64,000 nucleotides of DNA from Ooceraea biroi (taxonomy: Eukaryota > Arthropoda > Insecta > Hymenoptera > Formicidae): positions 186,001 to 250,000 of the forward strand of contig NC_039506.1 of the NCBI RefSeq assembly GCF_003672135.1. The letters run 5' to 3'. The notes under the pieces are model-generated. The model saw only the letters and a list, made by a program, of their open reading frames with translations, was not told the DNA's origin and searched no databases. The position numbers and the translations under genes were made by a program. Below are positions 39,001 to 52,900 of this stretch, in pieces. Every line of letters begins with the position of its first letter. Positions within the stretch are counted from its first letter, which is position 1.

Positions 39001-39994
39001 AATATCGATACACTAGCGCGGCATAAGACGCAATGCACGGCATATCTATGGGGCTTTTAAGTGCCCCGGTATTTATGTGTAGCTACAAATTATCCGAGAT
39101 CTCTGTGCCCTTTCATTCATAAATCGAGACGCGACGGCGTTCGCCTTCCAAGCGATACATCCAAAAGGGTACGAACGCTCGCTCGATCGTCTCACGATCG
39201 GTGATATCGATTCGTAGCTCGCATGAACATTTTATCTCCAAAAATACTTTTCGATGTCCATCGCAAATGTTTGACGAGAAGGAATTGGGTTTAATAAATT
39301 AAACGTGCAAATTACATATGAGAGGATCGAGATCCAGAGAAATTAATTAATTAGCTAATTAAATAAGATCTAAAGTTATATATATATAACGTTAAATAGA
39401 TTAATTAAATGTAGGAAATTAAATATGGAAGCGTAGCTTGTTATGAATAAAGATGTTGACAGAGCAACGAAACAGAATCGTGTACAAAGATCCATTCAAG
39501 TTAGATTAACAAGGTGTACGATCTTTGTGAATTTGCTAGAATTATGCAAATGTTATGTTCGACTATAATATGCCCGGACATATTAATATGCGGCGTAACA
39601 GTATATTAGATTAAACGCCGTATACTCCGTCGACGCAACCTGCAGAGCATCTTTAAAGCTAAAGTTCGTCTCTCGTTTACAACACGTGCACGTGACAGCT
39701 AATCCCCTCGAACGCACTAAGTGCCAGATACGCCCTTGCCGGCATAAATTGCGATATGCTATTTGGCTTCATCGTAAAGTCGGCCGGAACAATAGCCTCG
39801 CTACGTGAGCACCAAGATAAATGAGTACATAATGCACTTAATACACTTGAAAGCATCGCAAAATTGGAAAATATGTTCAAAAACTCAAAGAATTAGATTC
39901 AATAAGTTAAATATATGCACTAATAGATTTATATTGCAGAAACAGAAATTAATCTATTTATCCTCGGTTTGTTAGAGTCACTGCTCAGAGAAAA

Positions 39995-40010
39995 AGAGAG
40001 AGAGAGAGAG
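39995..40010. repeat. (AG)8 microsatellite
   Basis: Eight AG units within the purine-rich run 39986-40012. Confidence 0.9.
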
Positions 40011-40119
40011 AATATCTCGATTAAAAATAAATTACTTCTCTCGCTGAGTCGTCAGGTTCCAGAATCGCATCAGTCGAGTGTGACGTCGGTTTCTTTCCTA
40101 AAAACTCAGCGATTTTCAG

Positions 40120-40180
40120 ATGGGATCGTTAGGACGTATCGACGCGGAATGGGCGACCTGGACCTTCCGTGGCAGATGCT
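40120..40180 (+). CDS. Weak exon-like segment, 61 nt
   Basis: GATTTTCAG precedes it (AG at 40118-40119) and GTAAGG follows (40181-40186), so both splice signals match consensus. Two frames are open: one reads GIVRTYRRGMGDLDLPWQM and another reads GRIDAEWATWTFRGRC. No neighbouring exon was found and no protein is recognised. Chance pairs of splice-like sites are expected in 64 kb. Confidence 0.12.
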
Positions 40181-41114
40181 GTAAGGAGGTTTCGAGATGC
40201 AGCTGTCGCCTCACGAGACACGCTCGAGTCTCGCACACAAGTACCGTTTCCGCGTGTGCATGTATGTGGACGGACGGCGCATACCTATGTATACGCGAGG
40301 ATAGAGCACATATTGCTACGGTAGAATATCACAGGATGACGAGAGCTACGAATCCATGAATACATTGGCCTGTTTAAGGGAGAACCTCAACCTCTTGCTC
40401 TAAGCGGTCCATGTGACACCTTTGGAGCAAATGGTAAAGCGATAGAGTGCACGGAGCACAATCAATTCTGCGGCTTGGTCCCATTATATTTTACATGAAT
40501 TTACCTTGATGTCTTATTACAGGGCTGATTAAATTTCACACGAAGGACGAAGGATATTACAGACCTATCAGGTTAACTGACAGAAAGAAGGGAGATAAAA
40601 AGTGTGAAAGTAAATTATCGTTATTAAGCTGGAAAGTAAATAATGAAATTATTATTCTATAAAAAGAAATAGTTTAATATTAATCCCGCCCCATAAATGA
40701 AACGATCGCAATTTTTTTCTCATATGAAGTTTACAGTAAACAGCCGATGGAAAATCGTTTAATTCTGTTATCGAAAATTGTTAACAGAAATATGCATGCT
40801 ATGGCGTGCCGCGAATAAATTTCATGAGGAAAACTCGATGGTACACGTCGCCGCAAATATTTACATTGTTTGTGACGATATCGAAAAATAAATGAATGTC
40901 GACGGTTTTAGAAAATACTCGATGAAAACATATTGTATTTATTTGCATCACAATTCTATGCCACACGTCACTTAACAAATCATTTATATTTGATTAACAA
41001 GATGGAGATAGTACCAATGCATTACCAACAAACTCCGAGCAACAGTTTCTTGCTGATAAAACGTATTTCATCTAACAACTCTGGGATTAAAATAAACTTT
41101 GTAATAAATTTTCA

Positions 41115-41157
41115 GTGACATTTCAGAACTCATGAGAGTTCGCACATAAAATGTCAC
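41115..41157. repeat. Two-tier nested hairpin
   Basis: The outer arms GTGACATTT (41115-41123) and AAATGTCAC (41149-41157) are exact complements. They enclose an inner perfect stem, GAACTC/GAGTTC, with a 4-nt loop (ATGA). No gene is nearby. Confidence 0.75.
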
Positions 41158-42200
41158 GATCAAAATTATTAAACTGTACATATTACAAACAGTTATAACA
41201 TAACGACATAATATCAACTGACAAACTACTATATAAAATTCGTAAGAGTTATTATAGACTGAAACATTAAATTACATTAAATATTAAATGGATAAATTCT
41301 AGCGAAATGCTTACGAGAGAGAAAATAGATTCTTGGAAAGATCAGATAAAATTGTGTAGAACGCCAAAGTAAATTCAATAATGATGCTTTTCATTGAAAC
41401 ACAGAGTGCTGATGCAGTACGAGCGTACGCGAGGGAAAAGCCCGGCCATAAAAGAAGCAAGCGTAAAAAAAGAAACCGAAGGATTTCTACTATAGAACTC
41501 GGAGTGGCATTCATGTGTTATCAGTTTTCATTGCACACCCTCTCTTTCTCTTTTCCTTTCTCCTTGAGATTAATGACGCCTATAAATTCGGGGCCATAAT
41601 GGCAAATCGATTAATATCGATACAATAGCTAAAAATGAGAAGAAACAAAGAAAGGAAGAGAGCCGGAGAAGAAGGAAAACTCGTGTTTCCGCGATCATAG
41701 GGGGAAATAGTTATTTATGAAGTCGAAAAAGGCCTTAAATCTTCGAAGGTCCAGGTGAACCACCACAACCGGCATCACCTGCTGCCCACGGGGCATCTCG
41801 GGTTCAGCGAGCGAGCTACATTAGTTGTTCGCAAAAGATCCCTGAAAAACCATTCTGGACCCTCGTGCTTGGATCTTTGAACACCTGCGAGTGCTAAAAA
41901 CGACCAGTTAATAATATGGTAAATACCGCGATCTAATACATACGATGTAACCCGTGAATCATTAAATTCAAATTCGGATCATTATTCGAATCATTCAATC
42001 ATCCTATAATTCGAGAGATCGCAGAGAAAAATAAAGTTATTTCGTCTAGTTTTTATTATTAATTATATAATTTCTCTAATGTTACTTTTAACGTTACTAC
42101 GTTTAACGACTACGAGTTGTGTAAATACTTTTGTGCTGATTTGAGTGTTCTCGTTCATCTCTCGTGCAAATATTTTACTGGCACAATATTCTACATAAAA

Positions 42201-42208
42201 GGAAAGAA

Positions 42209-42243
<35 letters not shown>
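42201..42243. repeat. Purine (GA)n tract
   Basis: GGAAAGAAAG followed by repeated GA units interrupted by AAA, an imperfect microsatellite of about 43 bases. Confidence 0.92.
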
Positions 42244-43538
42244 TTTGTCTTCGTGGACGGTATTATTATTTCATGCAATTATTATATATTATATATGCTA
42301 TTATAGCGCGCGCGTTGTTTCAAGAGTACGTTCTGATACGACGCGCAATGGTTCATAACTGATAATAAATTAGCTGGTTAATGTGGAAAATGGAAAACGA
42401 CTAATTAGTCTATACATATACTTGAGTTAAATAACCAGCCTGATAATCAACCAGTTTACGCTGATTACATGAACCGTGGTTTTCTCGTTAATTCGTAACA
42501 GCGCTCTCGTAATTCCGAGTAATCGGAACGAAAACCACCTTTAACGTAAAGCCAGGTACGATATACGTGACACGTAAAAAAAATACCATTGTGAAAAAGC
42601 AAAAACATCTCCTTGTAATCCGAGGCCGTTGTCCTGCGAGAGAAATACGGTAAAGCTGGACCGTTATGTTGCGACCGAGGTGAAACGACGCGGAGGGACG
42701 TTAAGGAGAGGAAATGGCTGCAGGACCGAAACGCGGCGAATACCCCGGATATCGTATTTTCTCGCGATGCCTCGATGCCGCTGAGAACAGCTTCGGGGGG
42801 CTAGTCCCCTTTGGGCCGTCCTGTACCATCAACAGGGGCGGAAAACGAGGTTAGGGAGGATGACTAAGTGCACGGAGGGTGGGCCGCCACGTCCGCGGGA
42901 AGAGAAGCGGCCGAAGGGGTGGAAATCGGGCTCTCACCCCTGAAATTTCCCTAAGACTTGTTTAACCTCCTTCCAAGATACTCCCCTCGATCGACCTGTA
43001 CATGCACAATGGCATCGAGGAAAGGAAAAAACGCGGGAACGTGGATTGAAGACGCAAACTTTCCTTATATGCAGAATAGATGGAACTTCGACACGGGAAG
43101 ATAACGTCCGATATTCGCCGTGAATTCATGGTCGCGCAATTTTATCGATATATTTTGTTGGCCGTATCTCTCGGAATCCACGAGCGGGAACCGTCGCATT
43201 TTGACCGGCGGTTAATATCCAGCCAATAGGATTAAGAAAAACCGATGGAATCTGTCCAATAAATTCTGCGGCCTCGTTGCGCACCGACCACCGCGCTTTA
43301 AAGCTATCTCAAAAAGCTCTATTTTTCTACCATTTTTTTGGAGGGAGGGAAGGGGAGGGAAAAGGATATTCGTCGGCTCAATTCATTTCCAATCGCGTCA
43401 CAATCACTGTCAAATTTCCGCCAGATCGACGCAGCTTTGCTCCGCAAAAAAGGGCGCGACGGAGCGCGCGCGCTTTTGGGCCACTCTGTATTAGTCGGCG
43501 AGGGTGGAACGGAAAAATCGAGGGTGGAGAAGAGGGTC

Positions 43539-43547
43539 TACAGGGTG
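43539..43547 (+). repeat. TACAGGGTG motif, copy 2
   Basis: Plus-strand copy followed by ACTAACTGCACGAGC, 73 bp before copy 3. Confidence 0.6.
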
Positions 43548-43611
43548 ACTAACTGCACGAGCACGAGGAGGGTAGCCATGAGTACAGACTGCGAACAACA
43601 AGCCCTTCTGA

Positions 43612-43620
43612 TACAGGGTG
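43612..43620 (+). repeat. TACAGGGTG motif, copy 3
   Basis: Plus-strand copy continuing as TCCGTGCAAAACC. Short sequences of the ACAGGGTGTCC type often mark ends or remnants of dispersed repeats in insect DNA. That link is from general familiarity and is not tested here. Confidence 0.6.
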
Positions 43621-45178
43621 TCCGTGCAAAACCTCAGGCTTTTGTCACGCGACACACCATTACAATACTAATGCGATACTTCCTGATTTCGGTCGCACTA
43701 TAAGCGAATTTTGCAAAAAACATATATATATTTTTATCTCAATTAAAAACTAATTTGACATTTCTAACAAACAACATTTACAGAATTGGCATATCATTAT
43801 TTAACGTACTTATATTATATCATTGTACAAGATCAAGAATTGTATTCGCATTTCGAAACCTACTAATCTATTATACATTGTCATCACATATTTCTTTTCC
43901 TTTTTTTAAATGAACTATCCGCTAACTTCGAGTTAGAAGAAGATTAATACAGAAATGCTTTTCGAAAGTGGGGCACATGGATATACATACAGCAATCCTC
44001 TCTTGTACTACAACACCGCAACTTCCGCAATGTTCGCCCACGATTTTCCTATTCCGCGTCGCATTTCCACAATAATCCAACACATTCATAACGCAGACGT
44101 CAGTCGGCGCGACAATATGCTTCTCGTGCGCGATACGTAAAGGGCGCATGTAGCGACGTGCTGAATGGGGTCCAGTACGTAACGCCCAGCACGTGACTGC
44201 CGTCACCGTCCCCCTAATTCCCGCCTCGCCCTTTTGTCTCCCGGGGCAGGAAGTTAGGTGAAAAAGGAAAGGAAGAAACTCTCTCGACGAAGTTCAACGA
44301 AAGTTTCTGGTATATCCCTTTTCCTATTCTGTGAGCTCCTGTTTACACTGCGACGACGACTTTAATAGCGAACGGCTTTACTAACGCTGATGGGACGGAC
44401 AGGGTGGGGGTGGAAGGAGCAGGAGGAGGAGAGGAACAGAGTGTGCAATATCGGTGATACTGTTTGTACGGAGATCCATTAAATTTTATGAACAGTGGTA
44501 CGTCACTTTGAAAACCTGCGACAAGAGAGACGAGATGTGCCTCGCGAAAGCAGCATGTGCTTTCGAATCAACAACGACGACAAGGACATACAACGTGTAC
44601 GTATGCGTGTGCACACGTCCTGTTTCTCTGATACGTCATCTATAAATTCATTTCTATTACAGTTAACACATCATGGTATCTCGAGCTGTCGCACGTTTGT
44701 CCAGTGTACAGCTTGGAAGTAGGATGACGGATATCGCGGCGCCGCGTTTAGCTCGATGAAAGGACAAGTGTCATCAAGAGAAAGCACATTTCTGCAGCCT
44801 CGATGGATCTGTCTCCAAAATGTAACTATACGTGATAACATGAAAAAAGTATCATTATATATTTTTAACTATATTATAGCTATATTTATATATTTAATAT
44901 TGCATATTGTATTATAGATATTATTTATATAAGCGCAAGAATACATGCGAAACGCGCAATAAAAATTCCCTTGACACAGTCGCTTTTGATATTATCGCCT
45001 GTTATAGGCCGCGATGTCGATTATGAATGCATAAATCCCATTACAGCACGAGTGCGGGATCTCTCGGATCTGAGCCAGCGATTTTCGACGATTCGCGGTC
45101 CGTGAAAGCGCGACGTTTGTCATGCGTGAGCCGGCATCATCAGTCCTTCTAATGGCAGTCTATAAATTGATTTTGCAG

Positions 45179-45265
45179 ACGGCACAGACCGACAGGTGCA
45201 TTTATCCTTCCCGTTACTATGCGGAATCGAATCGAGCCCATGATCCAGCGGGAGCGGGAGCTCAC
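45179..45265 (+). CDS. Weak candidate internal exon, 87 nt
   Basis: TTGATTTTGCAG (AG at 45177-45178) precedes and GTGAGT (45266-45271) follows, both close to consensus. The length is exactly 29 codons. Two frames are open: one begins TAQTDRCIYPSRYYAES, and the other contains MRNRIEPMIQRERELT. No family is recognised and no partner exon was found. Confidence 0.2.
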
Positions 45266-45762
45266 GTGAGTCACTCGGCAAAAACGGCTATAAAAATGCA
45301 GAATTACGGGATCCGATATTCCGGCAGACGGTTGGCCGATACCAGCGGCTGTCCCGAGACGCGGCCACCATTCCCCATAGGCGAAATGGATCGATCGTGC
45401 ATTTCTCCGGCAAATAAGCCGTCCGTATTCGGTATTATCCACGATAATCGCTAGGATAAATACCTGAATGGCCGATCCTCAATGTTGAGTGTACAATTCG
45501 ATTCGGCAAACGTAAACTAGAAGACTATATTAAAACGACTATTCCATCTTTCTCGATGCGTTATTAAAAACAATCCAAACAACCAAGACAAAAGATGCAA
45601 ACAATCATTACAATAATAATTCGATATATGCACATAATTACGATAGAATAATTTAGCGGTGCAATGGGGTTGTTATGATTCAGATATGATTTGTTTGGCC
45701 AATGTGAATGTTCCATCGATGGAAGATCAATAGCCAACGAGTGGCGACGGCTACTTTCGAAA

Positions 45763-45771
45763 CACCCTGTA
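45763..45771 (-). repeat. TACAGGGTG motif, copy 4
   Basis: Minus-strand copy continuing as TTTCGAAAGTAGCC. A related AGGGTGACTCGTG lies just before it on the same strand, giving two GGGTG-type blocks about 14 bp apart. Confidence 0.6.
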
Positions 45772-48700
45772 CACGAGTCACCCTACCGCCAGATATTGAT
45801 TTAGTATTACGAGCGAGAGTCCTCCACTCTACAACAGAGCTATTCTGTCGGTCTCTCTCTCTCACACATTTCTCACATTCACCCAATCTCGTGCGACTGC
45901 CTTTTCGAAAACAAATTCGACAAAGTACACGCATGATCTGAATGATGTATGAGAGCGTGTGCGTGTGTATATGCAAGATTACATCTGAGCAAGTACTTTG
46001 GTCCCTTTTTCTCTACCTTTCGTCCCTTCGTCCCTAACTTTCATAATAGCTCTTTAAATTGATCTAAATATATTCTCGACCGTACGATTTCTTCACCAGC
46101 ATCTCTCAATAAAATTTAAAGTAGAAGAAACGCAACATGAAGAGAGACATTTTTACCCGAGGAATTTCTGTCACCTTTGAAGATGTTAGTGCTAATATAA
46201 ATAAAAAGTTTTCTTATGTGGAAAATGGCGCTTTCTAAGTATGCAAAAACTTCATAATGTCATTGTTGCATTAAATTATGATTTTTATAAAGTAAAAAAG
46301 AATTTTCGAGGACACGAGAAGTAGAGAGATTAAGATGAATGCAGCAATGCATTGAATGCGAAGAAAAACAGCAAAGCACGATATTCGGCTTTGAATCACG
46401 TTCTTGCTGTAAAGATGAGATATTGACAGCAAGATTGGAAACCTCTCGTCCCACTTACGAAGAACGGGGGAAGACCGGAGAAGAGAGTACAAGTCGCGCA
46501 AACTGACGGGCGCGGTTAGGCAAGCGGCACTGCTGGCTTTTGCGCGAGCAAAACGGGCGTGGAGAACCCGAGGATTGAATCGGAGACGGACGTGAGTCCA
46601 AGAGAAAAGATGGCAGCGTATTATCTACGCACGCGAAAGCGAGCGAGCGAGCAGGAGCGAGTATCCTCGCGCGCGGTCCAGATCGATCCAAGGAAACAAG
46701 AATAAGACTATGAAGATGTAGGTCGGCGCGTGTCGGCGCGATCATGAGGAAGATGATTCTACTGTCAGCGGCAGACTTTCCAATTTCCTACAATGTGGCT
46801 TTGTGCGGCGAGGGAGAAGAGCGCGGCTCGAAGGAAAGACGAGTGCCCTGAGCGCGAGGAAGTCCTAGATTAAACTGTCGACAGACGTCGGCGAAATCGA
46901 GAAATGACGAAATTGCCGCGGTTATTCTATGAATGTGTCCTCGACAAGCGACATTCCGCATCGGTTCTCTCTTTCTCGGCGTCGAAACGCGCAGTGGTAT
47001 CGATAATATTTCGTTTCCTCCTTCGGATACACTCTGTCACCAGCATCCGTGAATTATCCGCGGTGGTTTCCTCTAAAAAGGGGAGCAATTGCCCCGAAGG
47101 CGTTCCACTGAAATGGAGAGATGTTAAGTCCTTCTGAGTAAAGGATCGATATTGACTGATTCGTGAAAATGCTTGAAACGTGCTTCCGCGAATATCGGGA
47201 TCGTTTCAATTATTCCTTCTATAAATTACAAATGATGTTAGATTAAAGAGAGGAAAACTATTTCCACTAGTTTTCTATTTATAACAAAATGCTCTTGATC
47301 TAAAGTATGTAATTGATATAGCTACTTGCGAATATCGAAATAGCTTCTCGGAAAGAGGAAAAAGCGAAGATAAAAGACTTTCCGGCAAAAATAAAAAGAC
47401 GGTAGACTTGTAATCTCGGAAATATCTGTCTCTAGAGTAGACGAGGTTGAAAGTAGACGATAGTTCATAAAAAGATAATAACGCAGATACCAGACAATAA
47501 ATGCTTGATTACTGCTGCAGAAGATAATGCGTAAACAATGTGCTTACCGATTAACAAAAAATACTGCAATATTCTACCGAACAAAATAACTGAAAAATAT
47601 GCACATTATCAAAACACGTTGAGAAAAACGAAAAGAATTTAATTGACAACTAATTACGTGAACAAATGAGAATTGCATATATATAGAAAACAGTTTAACG
47701 AATAAATGATATCAAAAATATTATACACAGCGTATAAAAAAATTACTTTTCCTGTTTATCTATATTCTATTATAAAATACATGCTTTTATTCAGTTCTTG
47801 TGCAATCAACTGTAGTATAGCTCGCTTCAGCTTATTTAATTGGCTGTTCAGATAAGAGAAATGCGAAGGGAATGGCACGTGTAGGAGCCTAAGGGATTCA
47901 GAAGTATGTCGACGTACGCGTGAGGCACAGAAAGATACAGAAACAGACCCGACTCAAATCTCTCTCAAAGAGAACCCGGACCATCCATACGTACGGATTA
48001 CTTACGCGAGTTGCCGTGATCCGAGCGAATAAAATCTCGTACGTGAATCATGGATTCCGTCGTCTTTGTCGTTCTTGTCGTCTTTGTCATCCGTGTGTGC
48101 CGCGCACCTTGGTGAAATAACTGCCGCATTTCCTCCTTTTTCCACAAGTCTGTTTTCAATTTAATCTCGGACTTCCGTGGCAACAACGGCGCGCGGCGTT
48201 TGCCGGCCGGGGATCAGTTCTCTCGCGCAGCATTTCTCTCGATATATAAGACCACATTGTAGGAAATTGGAAACGCCTCGAGCGTCGGCGACTGCTTTCC
48301 CGCGCCGTGCAAAAGAGAGCTGGCCAAGAGAAGGAAAGAGAGAGGAGGAACGTTTTCTCTTCGGCTGCGCAATTTTCACCGGCCGCCATTGCCACCTACG
48401 CCGATTCCGCACGCTCAGCCGCCGAATCGATTCGATGGTCCATCAGGAGAACGGTCGGTTCGCGACATAAGCGCTATCGGACGAGTTGATCTTACCATTT
48501 CGCACTGCGCGAGAAATTCTAGCCGGGTAGACAGGCGAGGGAGGATAGGGGGGTATCAATGTATTTTACCGGCTGGACATCGGGTGGAAAACGTCGTGCT
48601 CGACAACGGGAGGCGTTTCCAGCGTGCAATGCTGGAAAATGTTTAATGAGAAACAAAGCGTCCGAATTCCGCGCGGTCCGATTCCATTTCCATTTTTAAT

Positions 48701-49280
48701 ATTCATCTCGACGGGAGATGCATCCGACGTTACAATCGTCGGTGGCACCGGCGCGAGTTATTTCCCCGGACGATTATCGCGCGGAATCAAGCCCGTTCGG
48801 TGGCAGTTGTACTCGGAAAAACGTATCGACAGACATCTCACGTGTGCTGTTCGCGAAAAGCAGATGCGGATGTGTATACCCGGGGGAATGTCGTCGAGGG
48901 TCGACGACGATATCGAGGTCGTGGATAAGCCGTCGCGTTTCCATCTTCATCGCGCGGCGCGGTCCGCCTCCCGCTGCTCGCTCGCAATTTCAATCTATCT
49001 TTTACGAGGAGAAAACATTTAGCTATCCCGGCGGGCGAGGCTCACCCGGAGTCGGCTAAAGTAAACGCAAATAAAATGGATCCTCTCCGGCGAATTAAAT
49101 TAGTACCGTCGCCACGGCAATTTTGGTAAGTCCCGAGATTTAGCGATGTGGCGAAACGAACATGGTCAGCCAGAGGAGAGGGTTTAATTAATCAGTTGAG
49201 CTGAGGTCGTTAATTCTTTCGGTATTATTTTTATATTTTCATATATTTCCATTATTTCCGCGTTACGAGAAATAAATTAA

Positions 49281-49349
49281 TATAATATAATATAATACAT
49301 GAAATAATATAATAATATAATACATGAAATAATATAATATAATACATGA
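49281..49349. repeat. AT-rich degenerate tandem repeat
   Basis: Units of about 22-25 bp built on AATATAATATAATACATGAA occur three times in a row, each ending ATACATGAAA. Surrounded by other AT-rich sequence. Confidence 0.85.
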
Positions 49350-50311
49350 AAAACTGTAAATACAAAATTATAGTATACTTATAATATATCAAGCTCGGAT
49401 AATCCAATCTTTTTCCATACGATGAAGGTGGAATTCCTGAGATCATTTTTCTAACGCAACAGGTCGCCCCAATATCAAATCAGTTATTAGTTCGACGGAA
49501 TTAAAAAACGTATGAGAAAATTACGAGGAAGGGAAAATAGGAATAAAATATATAAGAACCAATAAAGATAAGATTAAGTAATGCTATTCGTAGACAGAAT
49601 CTTGATTAAATGAACTGTTAGTCGACAGGTGACAAACTAACAAGTCCCATCCGTAGAAAATCTCGTCGGCCATGCTTTCTTGTCGTCGAGACAGCCGCGA
49701 TAGAGATATTTTAATCAATCTCGACACGAACGGGGCAATTTCGGGTCGGTGGTAATTTAAAAGTGTTGCGCAAGAAAGTTAATTTCGTCTCGGCAGCGGC
49801 GGTAACGGATAATGCGAGAAACACGTTGCAGCTTCCAACGTGCAGCGAGTAGATATCATCCCCGTAAATTTACGAGTTTCACCCGAGGATGCGGGGTGAG
49901 AAATTCGCGCGGCGGTCGAGCGAGAGAGAGAAGCCACGGTGGAAAATGAAGGGGGGAAATGCCGCCGCCAACTCCATCGTCATCGTCGGCGTAGACGCGG
50001 AGAAACAGACGGAACCGGAAGATAATCCACGGATAATCCTAATCGACGGCTTACGACCCCTGCCTCCGCCCTTTCCCCGTCGGTTATAAATTACCGGACG
50101 TTCTATTTAACGTGCGTCCTGCAGGAGGTATGGGAATCTTAATTCGCAGATCCATAACACCCGACCGACCTTCGAGGATCTACATTTAGTATCCATAAGG
50201 ACAGAATTTCCATACTCTTAATGGATATATTCTGCTCGTTCACCCCCTTGCTCACTTCTTCCCGGTTAATTTGCATACACGAAACGGCGGCGATCTAGCG
50301 CAGCTTTTCGA

Positions 50312-50381
50312 CAAGTTTCGTAACATCAATGTTGAATTTCATAGTTTCATGGTGTAACGTTGATGTTAACACCAAAGCTTG
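50312..50381. ncRNA. Precursor-microRNA-like hairpin (candidate)
   Basis: Over 70 nt the arms CAAGTTTCGTAACATCAATG (from 50312) and the complement near 50356-50381 pair over about 20 bp with two bulges and one G-U pair. The core is TAACATCAATGTT (50321-50333) against AACGTTGATGTTA (50356-50368). The loop is 22 nt. Size and shape fit a microRNA precursor. I do not recognise a known mature microRNA, and no expression evidence is available. Confidence 0.2.
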
Positions 50382-52900
50382 AAGGCGATGGGACAATACA
50401 TCACGGCTTTGATCAATTAGCCGTTGCACATTGATTTTGCGCAAGTTATGCAATATTTCGACTAATCTAATGTATTAGCACGTTATCTTTTCGATGATTT
50501 TTTTTGAAACGTGTTGTTTCAGTAAACCTTTTAGTTTGATGGAACATATGCTAAAATTTCACAAGAAAGTTTCACGTCTTCCAACTTTTGGAGTAATCAT
50601 TAAAGTGAATAATGTAATCGTATAAAATTATATTAAAAGTACTCGTATTGAGGCAAAACTACTTTCTCTTGTATAAGTGGAAGAAAATTAACTTCTTTAG
50701 AATATCATTAATTAAGTTACAACAAGACATGCGTATCTCATTATACGTGAACGGATTAACGTCTCGTGCGCTTCTGCTACTCTCATGAGTAGTTTATGCC
50801 TTGATGTACGACGTAGTTACGTTCTTGGCAGAACAATTCGCGTTAACGAAGCCAATCCGAAGGCGACAGGATGTCCGGAGATGGTCCCCGTTTTGCGAAT
50901 AGCCAGACATGACGTTCCGCGCCCCTTCTTCCCCTTCCTCCCTCTTGCTCTTTCTCGCGCGAGGTCAAGAGTCTCGTAATCGGCATTCCCGAAGCCAATT
51001 TTCTCGATTTAAGCCGGTCCACCCGCCGCAATCTCGTAAATCCACGCCGGATCCGACGCAGAAATTTCGAGGATTTTCGTCTCGGGGCGAATGAACGACC
51101 TCGATTTAAGATACGTTTGTACAAGAGTTCGTATTGCACGAGCACCGAGTCTGATAAACATCGGCCTTGAGCTCAGTTTGTGTTCAACCCTAAAATACTG
51201 TAAATATCGAGCGAAATAAAGTTTCGGCCATGAAAGTTACGCGAGCATGTGCAAAATATTTCTTCGCTATATGAGTCAATCTTGGCTGTCCGATAAATTT
51301 ATTTTTTGCCGCGTGACGAGCAAAAGACTTTTGAGAAAGTTCTCTTAAAAAGGATATAAGAGCGACAAACTTTTTCGAAAAATTTAACAAAATAATGTGA
51401 GAGAGAGAAAGAGAGAGAATTTATGAATATATATTATAAAAGTAATCTACGAAAATTGTCTTTAGCATAAAGTCAAAGAACGCAGATTAAGCAGTTCATC
51501 GTGAAGGTGCAGCGCGTCTTTCTACATCTTGTCACCTTATCGACTTTGATTATGTACCCCGTCATATTACACGCTTCCCTACGACGAAGCTGTCCTCAAG
51601 TATCTTCGGATCAGATCGTCGCCAGAGTGCATTTCAGGATCGTCCCTTCTAATCGTCGTCAGCGGACGAGAAGATGGGTGAAAGGCTCAACCGGGCGGAA
51701 ATCCAATAACAGATCTCGCTACGACGATAAGCACGGGGTTGCGCCTCGCGTGGGCTAGGGTCGCAAATGCGAGAGCGAAAGCTAAAGCGACGATCCGCAA
51801 TGTCCGTGGTCGCCCCGGCGCGTTAATGAGCGAAGCGTAAGCGATTAATGCGCTTATTTGCGGGACAAAAGAATTCACTGAGAATTCAGCGATTTCCGAA
51901 GAGCGGAATAAAGGGACCGCAAGCTGGATATTAAATCGATAAATCATTCACTTCCGCCCCTATTTATTCCGTGCAATTTAGTGGGAAACGTGGCGTCCGA
52001 TACAATCGATCCTTTCGTCTCATCATCACGAGTTCACGACGCGAGAAATTCAACATGATCGTTATAAAGTGTTCCAATTTTAGCAGAGCAAGCTTCAAAA
52101 TTGCTAGAATAGACGCAGGAGTACTCTTAAGACTCCAACGTAAAGTATTATTTACAAGTATTCAAGTATACTGTAACGTATTAGAAATATTACAAGTGCC
52201 GTAAAATACCCTACATTCTCTTTTCCATTTAAGAAGAAATAAGATCGTACTCTTAAATTAGAAAAAGGGAATGTCGTTAAGACTTCGCCAATTTTCTCTC
52301 GATCTTCTTGCTCTCCTGGAACATTTCGTTTACGTAGACGTAAGATAAAACCTCAGGAGGATTCTGACTGCTCTCGAAGTTGCTCGGAGACGAGTAGGCA
52401 ATTTATTACCGATAGGACAGCCGTTACTCTCCGACTGCGGTTAAAACCGTGCCGAACGTCCGTTACAAGCCGCTCCAATTTAGCTTCCCGGAACCATCGA
52501 CCGTCCGTGATGCAACGCGTCTCGATCAATCCGACACGATCGCTTTATCTTAATTCCAGCTTATTTTTTATTACGCCGACTGCGCAGCACGGCGGTATTA
52601 GCTGTCGATGCGATTTACCCCCGAAACAAGCCGTCGCCGATCCTTTGATGGATATCGATGAAATGTTTGTATCGAGAATTCACGCATGAAAAACTTTAGT
52701 TTATTTTGTTCATCTAACGATCGCGTTACCAGTTCGGTGATTCGCATTACACGTTAACGGATATATAATGCGGTAAAATTGGTCACGTTGAGTAATGTTG
52801 CAATAACATAGTACACCGCATTGGTATTAATTAATTAGACTTGTAACACTCATGTTATGTAAATTATAGTACATGTCGTTCATTATAATATAATACTATA

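Larger units (their letters stand above)
36035..45178. other. Noncoding stretch, no supported gene
   Basis: AT-rich over 36050-36620, 38340-38720, 39290-39580, 40600-41330, 43730-43920 and 44830-44970. CpG-richer over 37740-38220, 42640-43560 and 44150-44420. At 41701-41880 a 59-codon plus-strand frame without an ATG is open (it includes NHHNRHHLLPTGHLGF), but no splice borders or family support it. Simple repeats, one nested hairpin (41115), one exon-like segment (40120) and two TACAGGGTG motifs lie here. Confidence 0.5.

Noticed and set aside
41701..41880. 59-codon frame containing NHHNRHHLLPTGHLGF
   Set aside because: It has no start codon or convincing acceptor. His/Pro-rich stretches arise readily from CAC/CCN-rich DNA.
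48156..49059. Many overlapping frames of 80-130 codons on both strands
   Set aside because: Typical of GC-rich DNA with few stop codons; no frame shows a domain or consistent splice sites.
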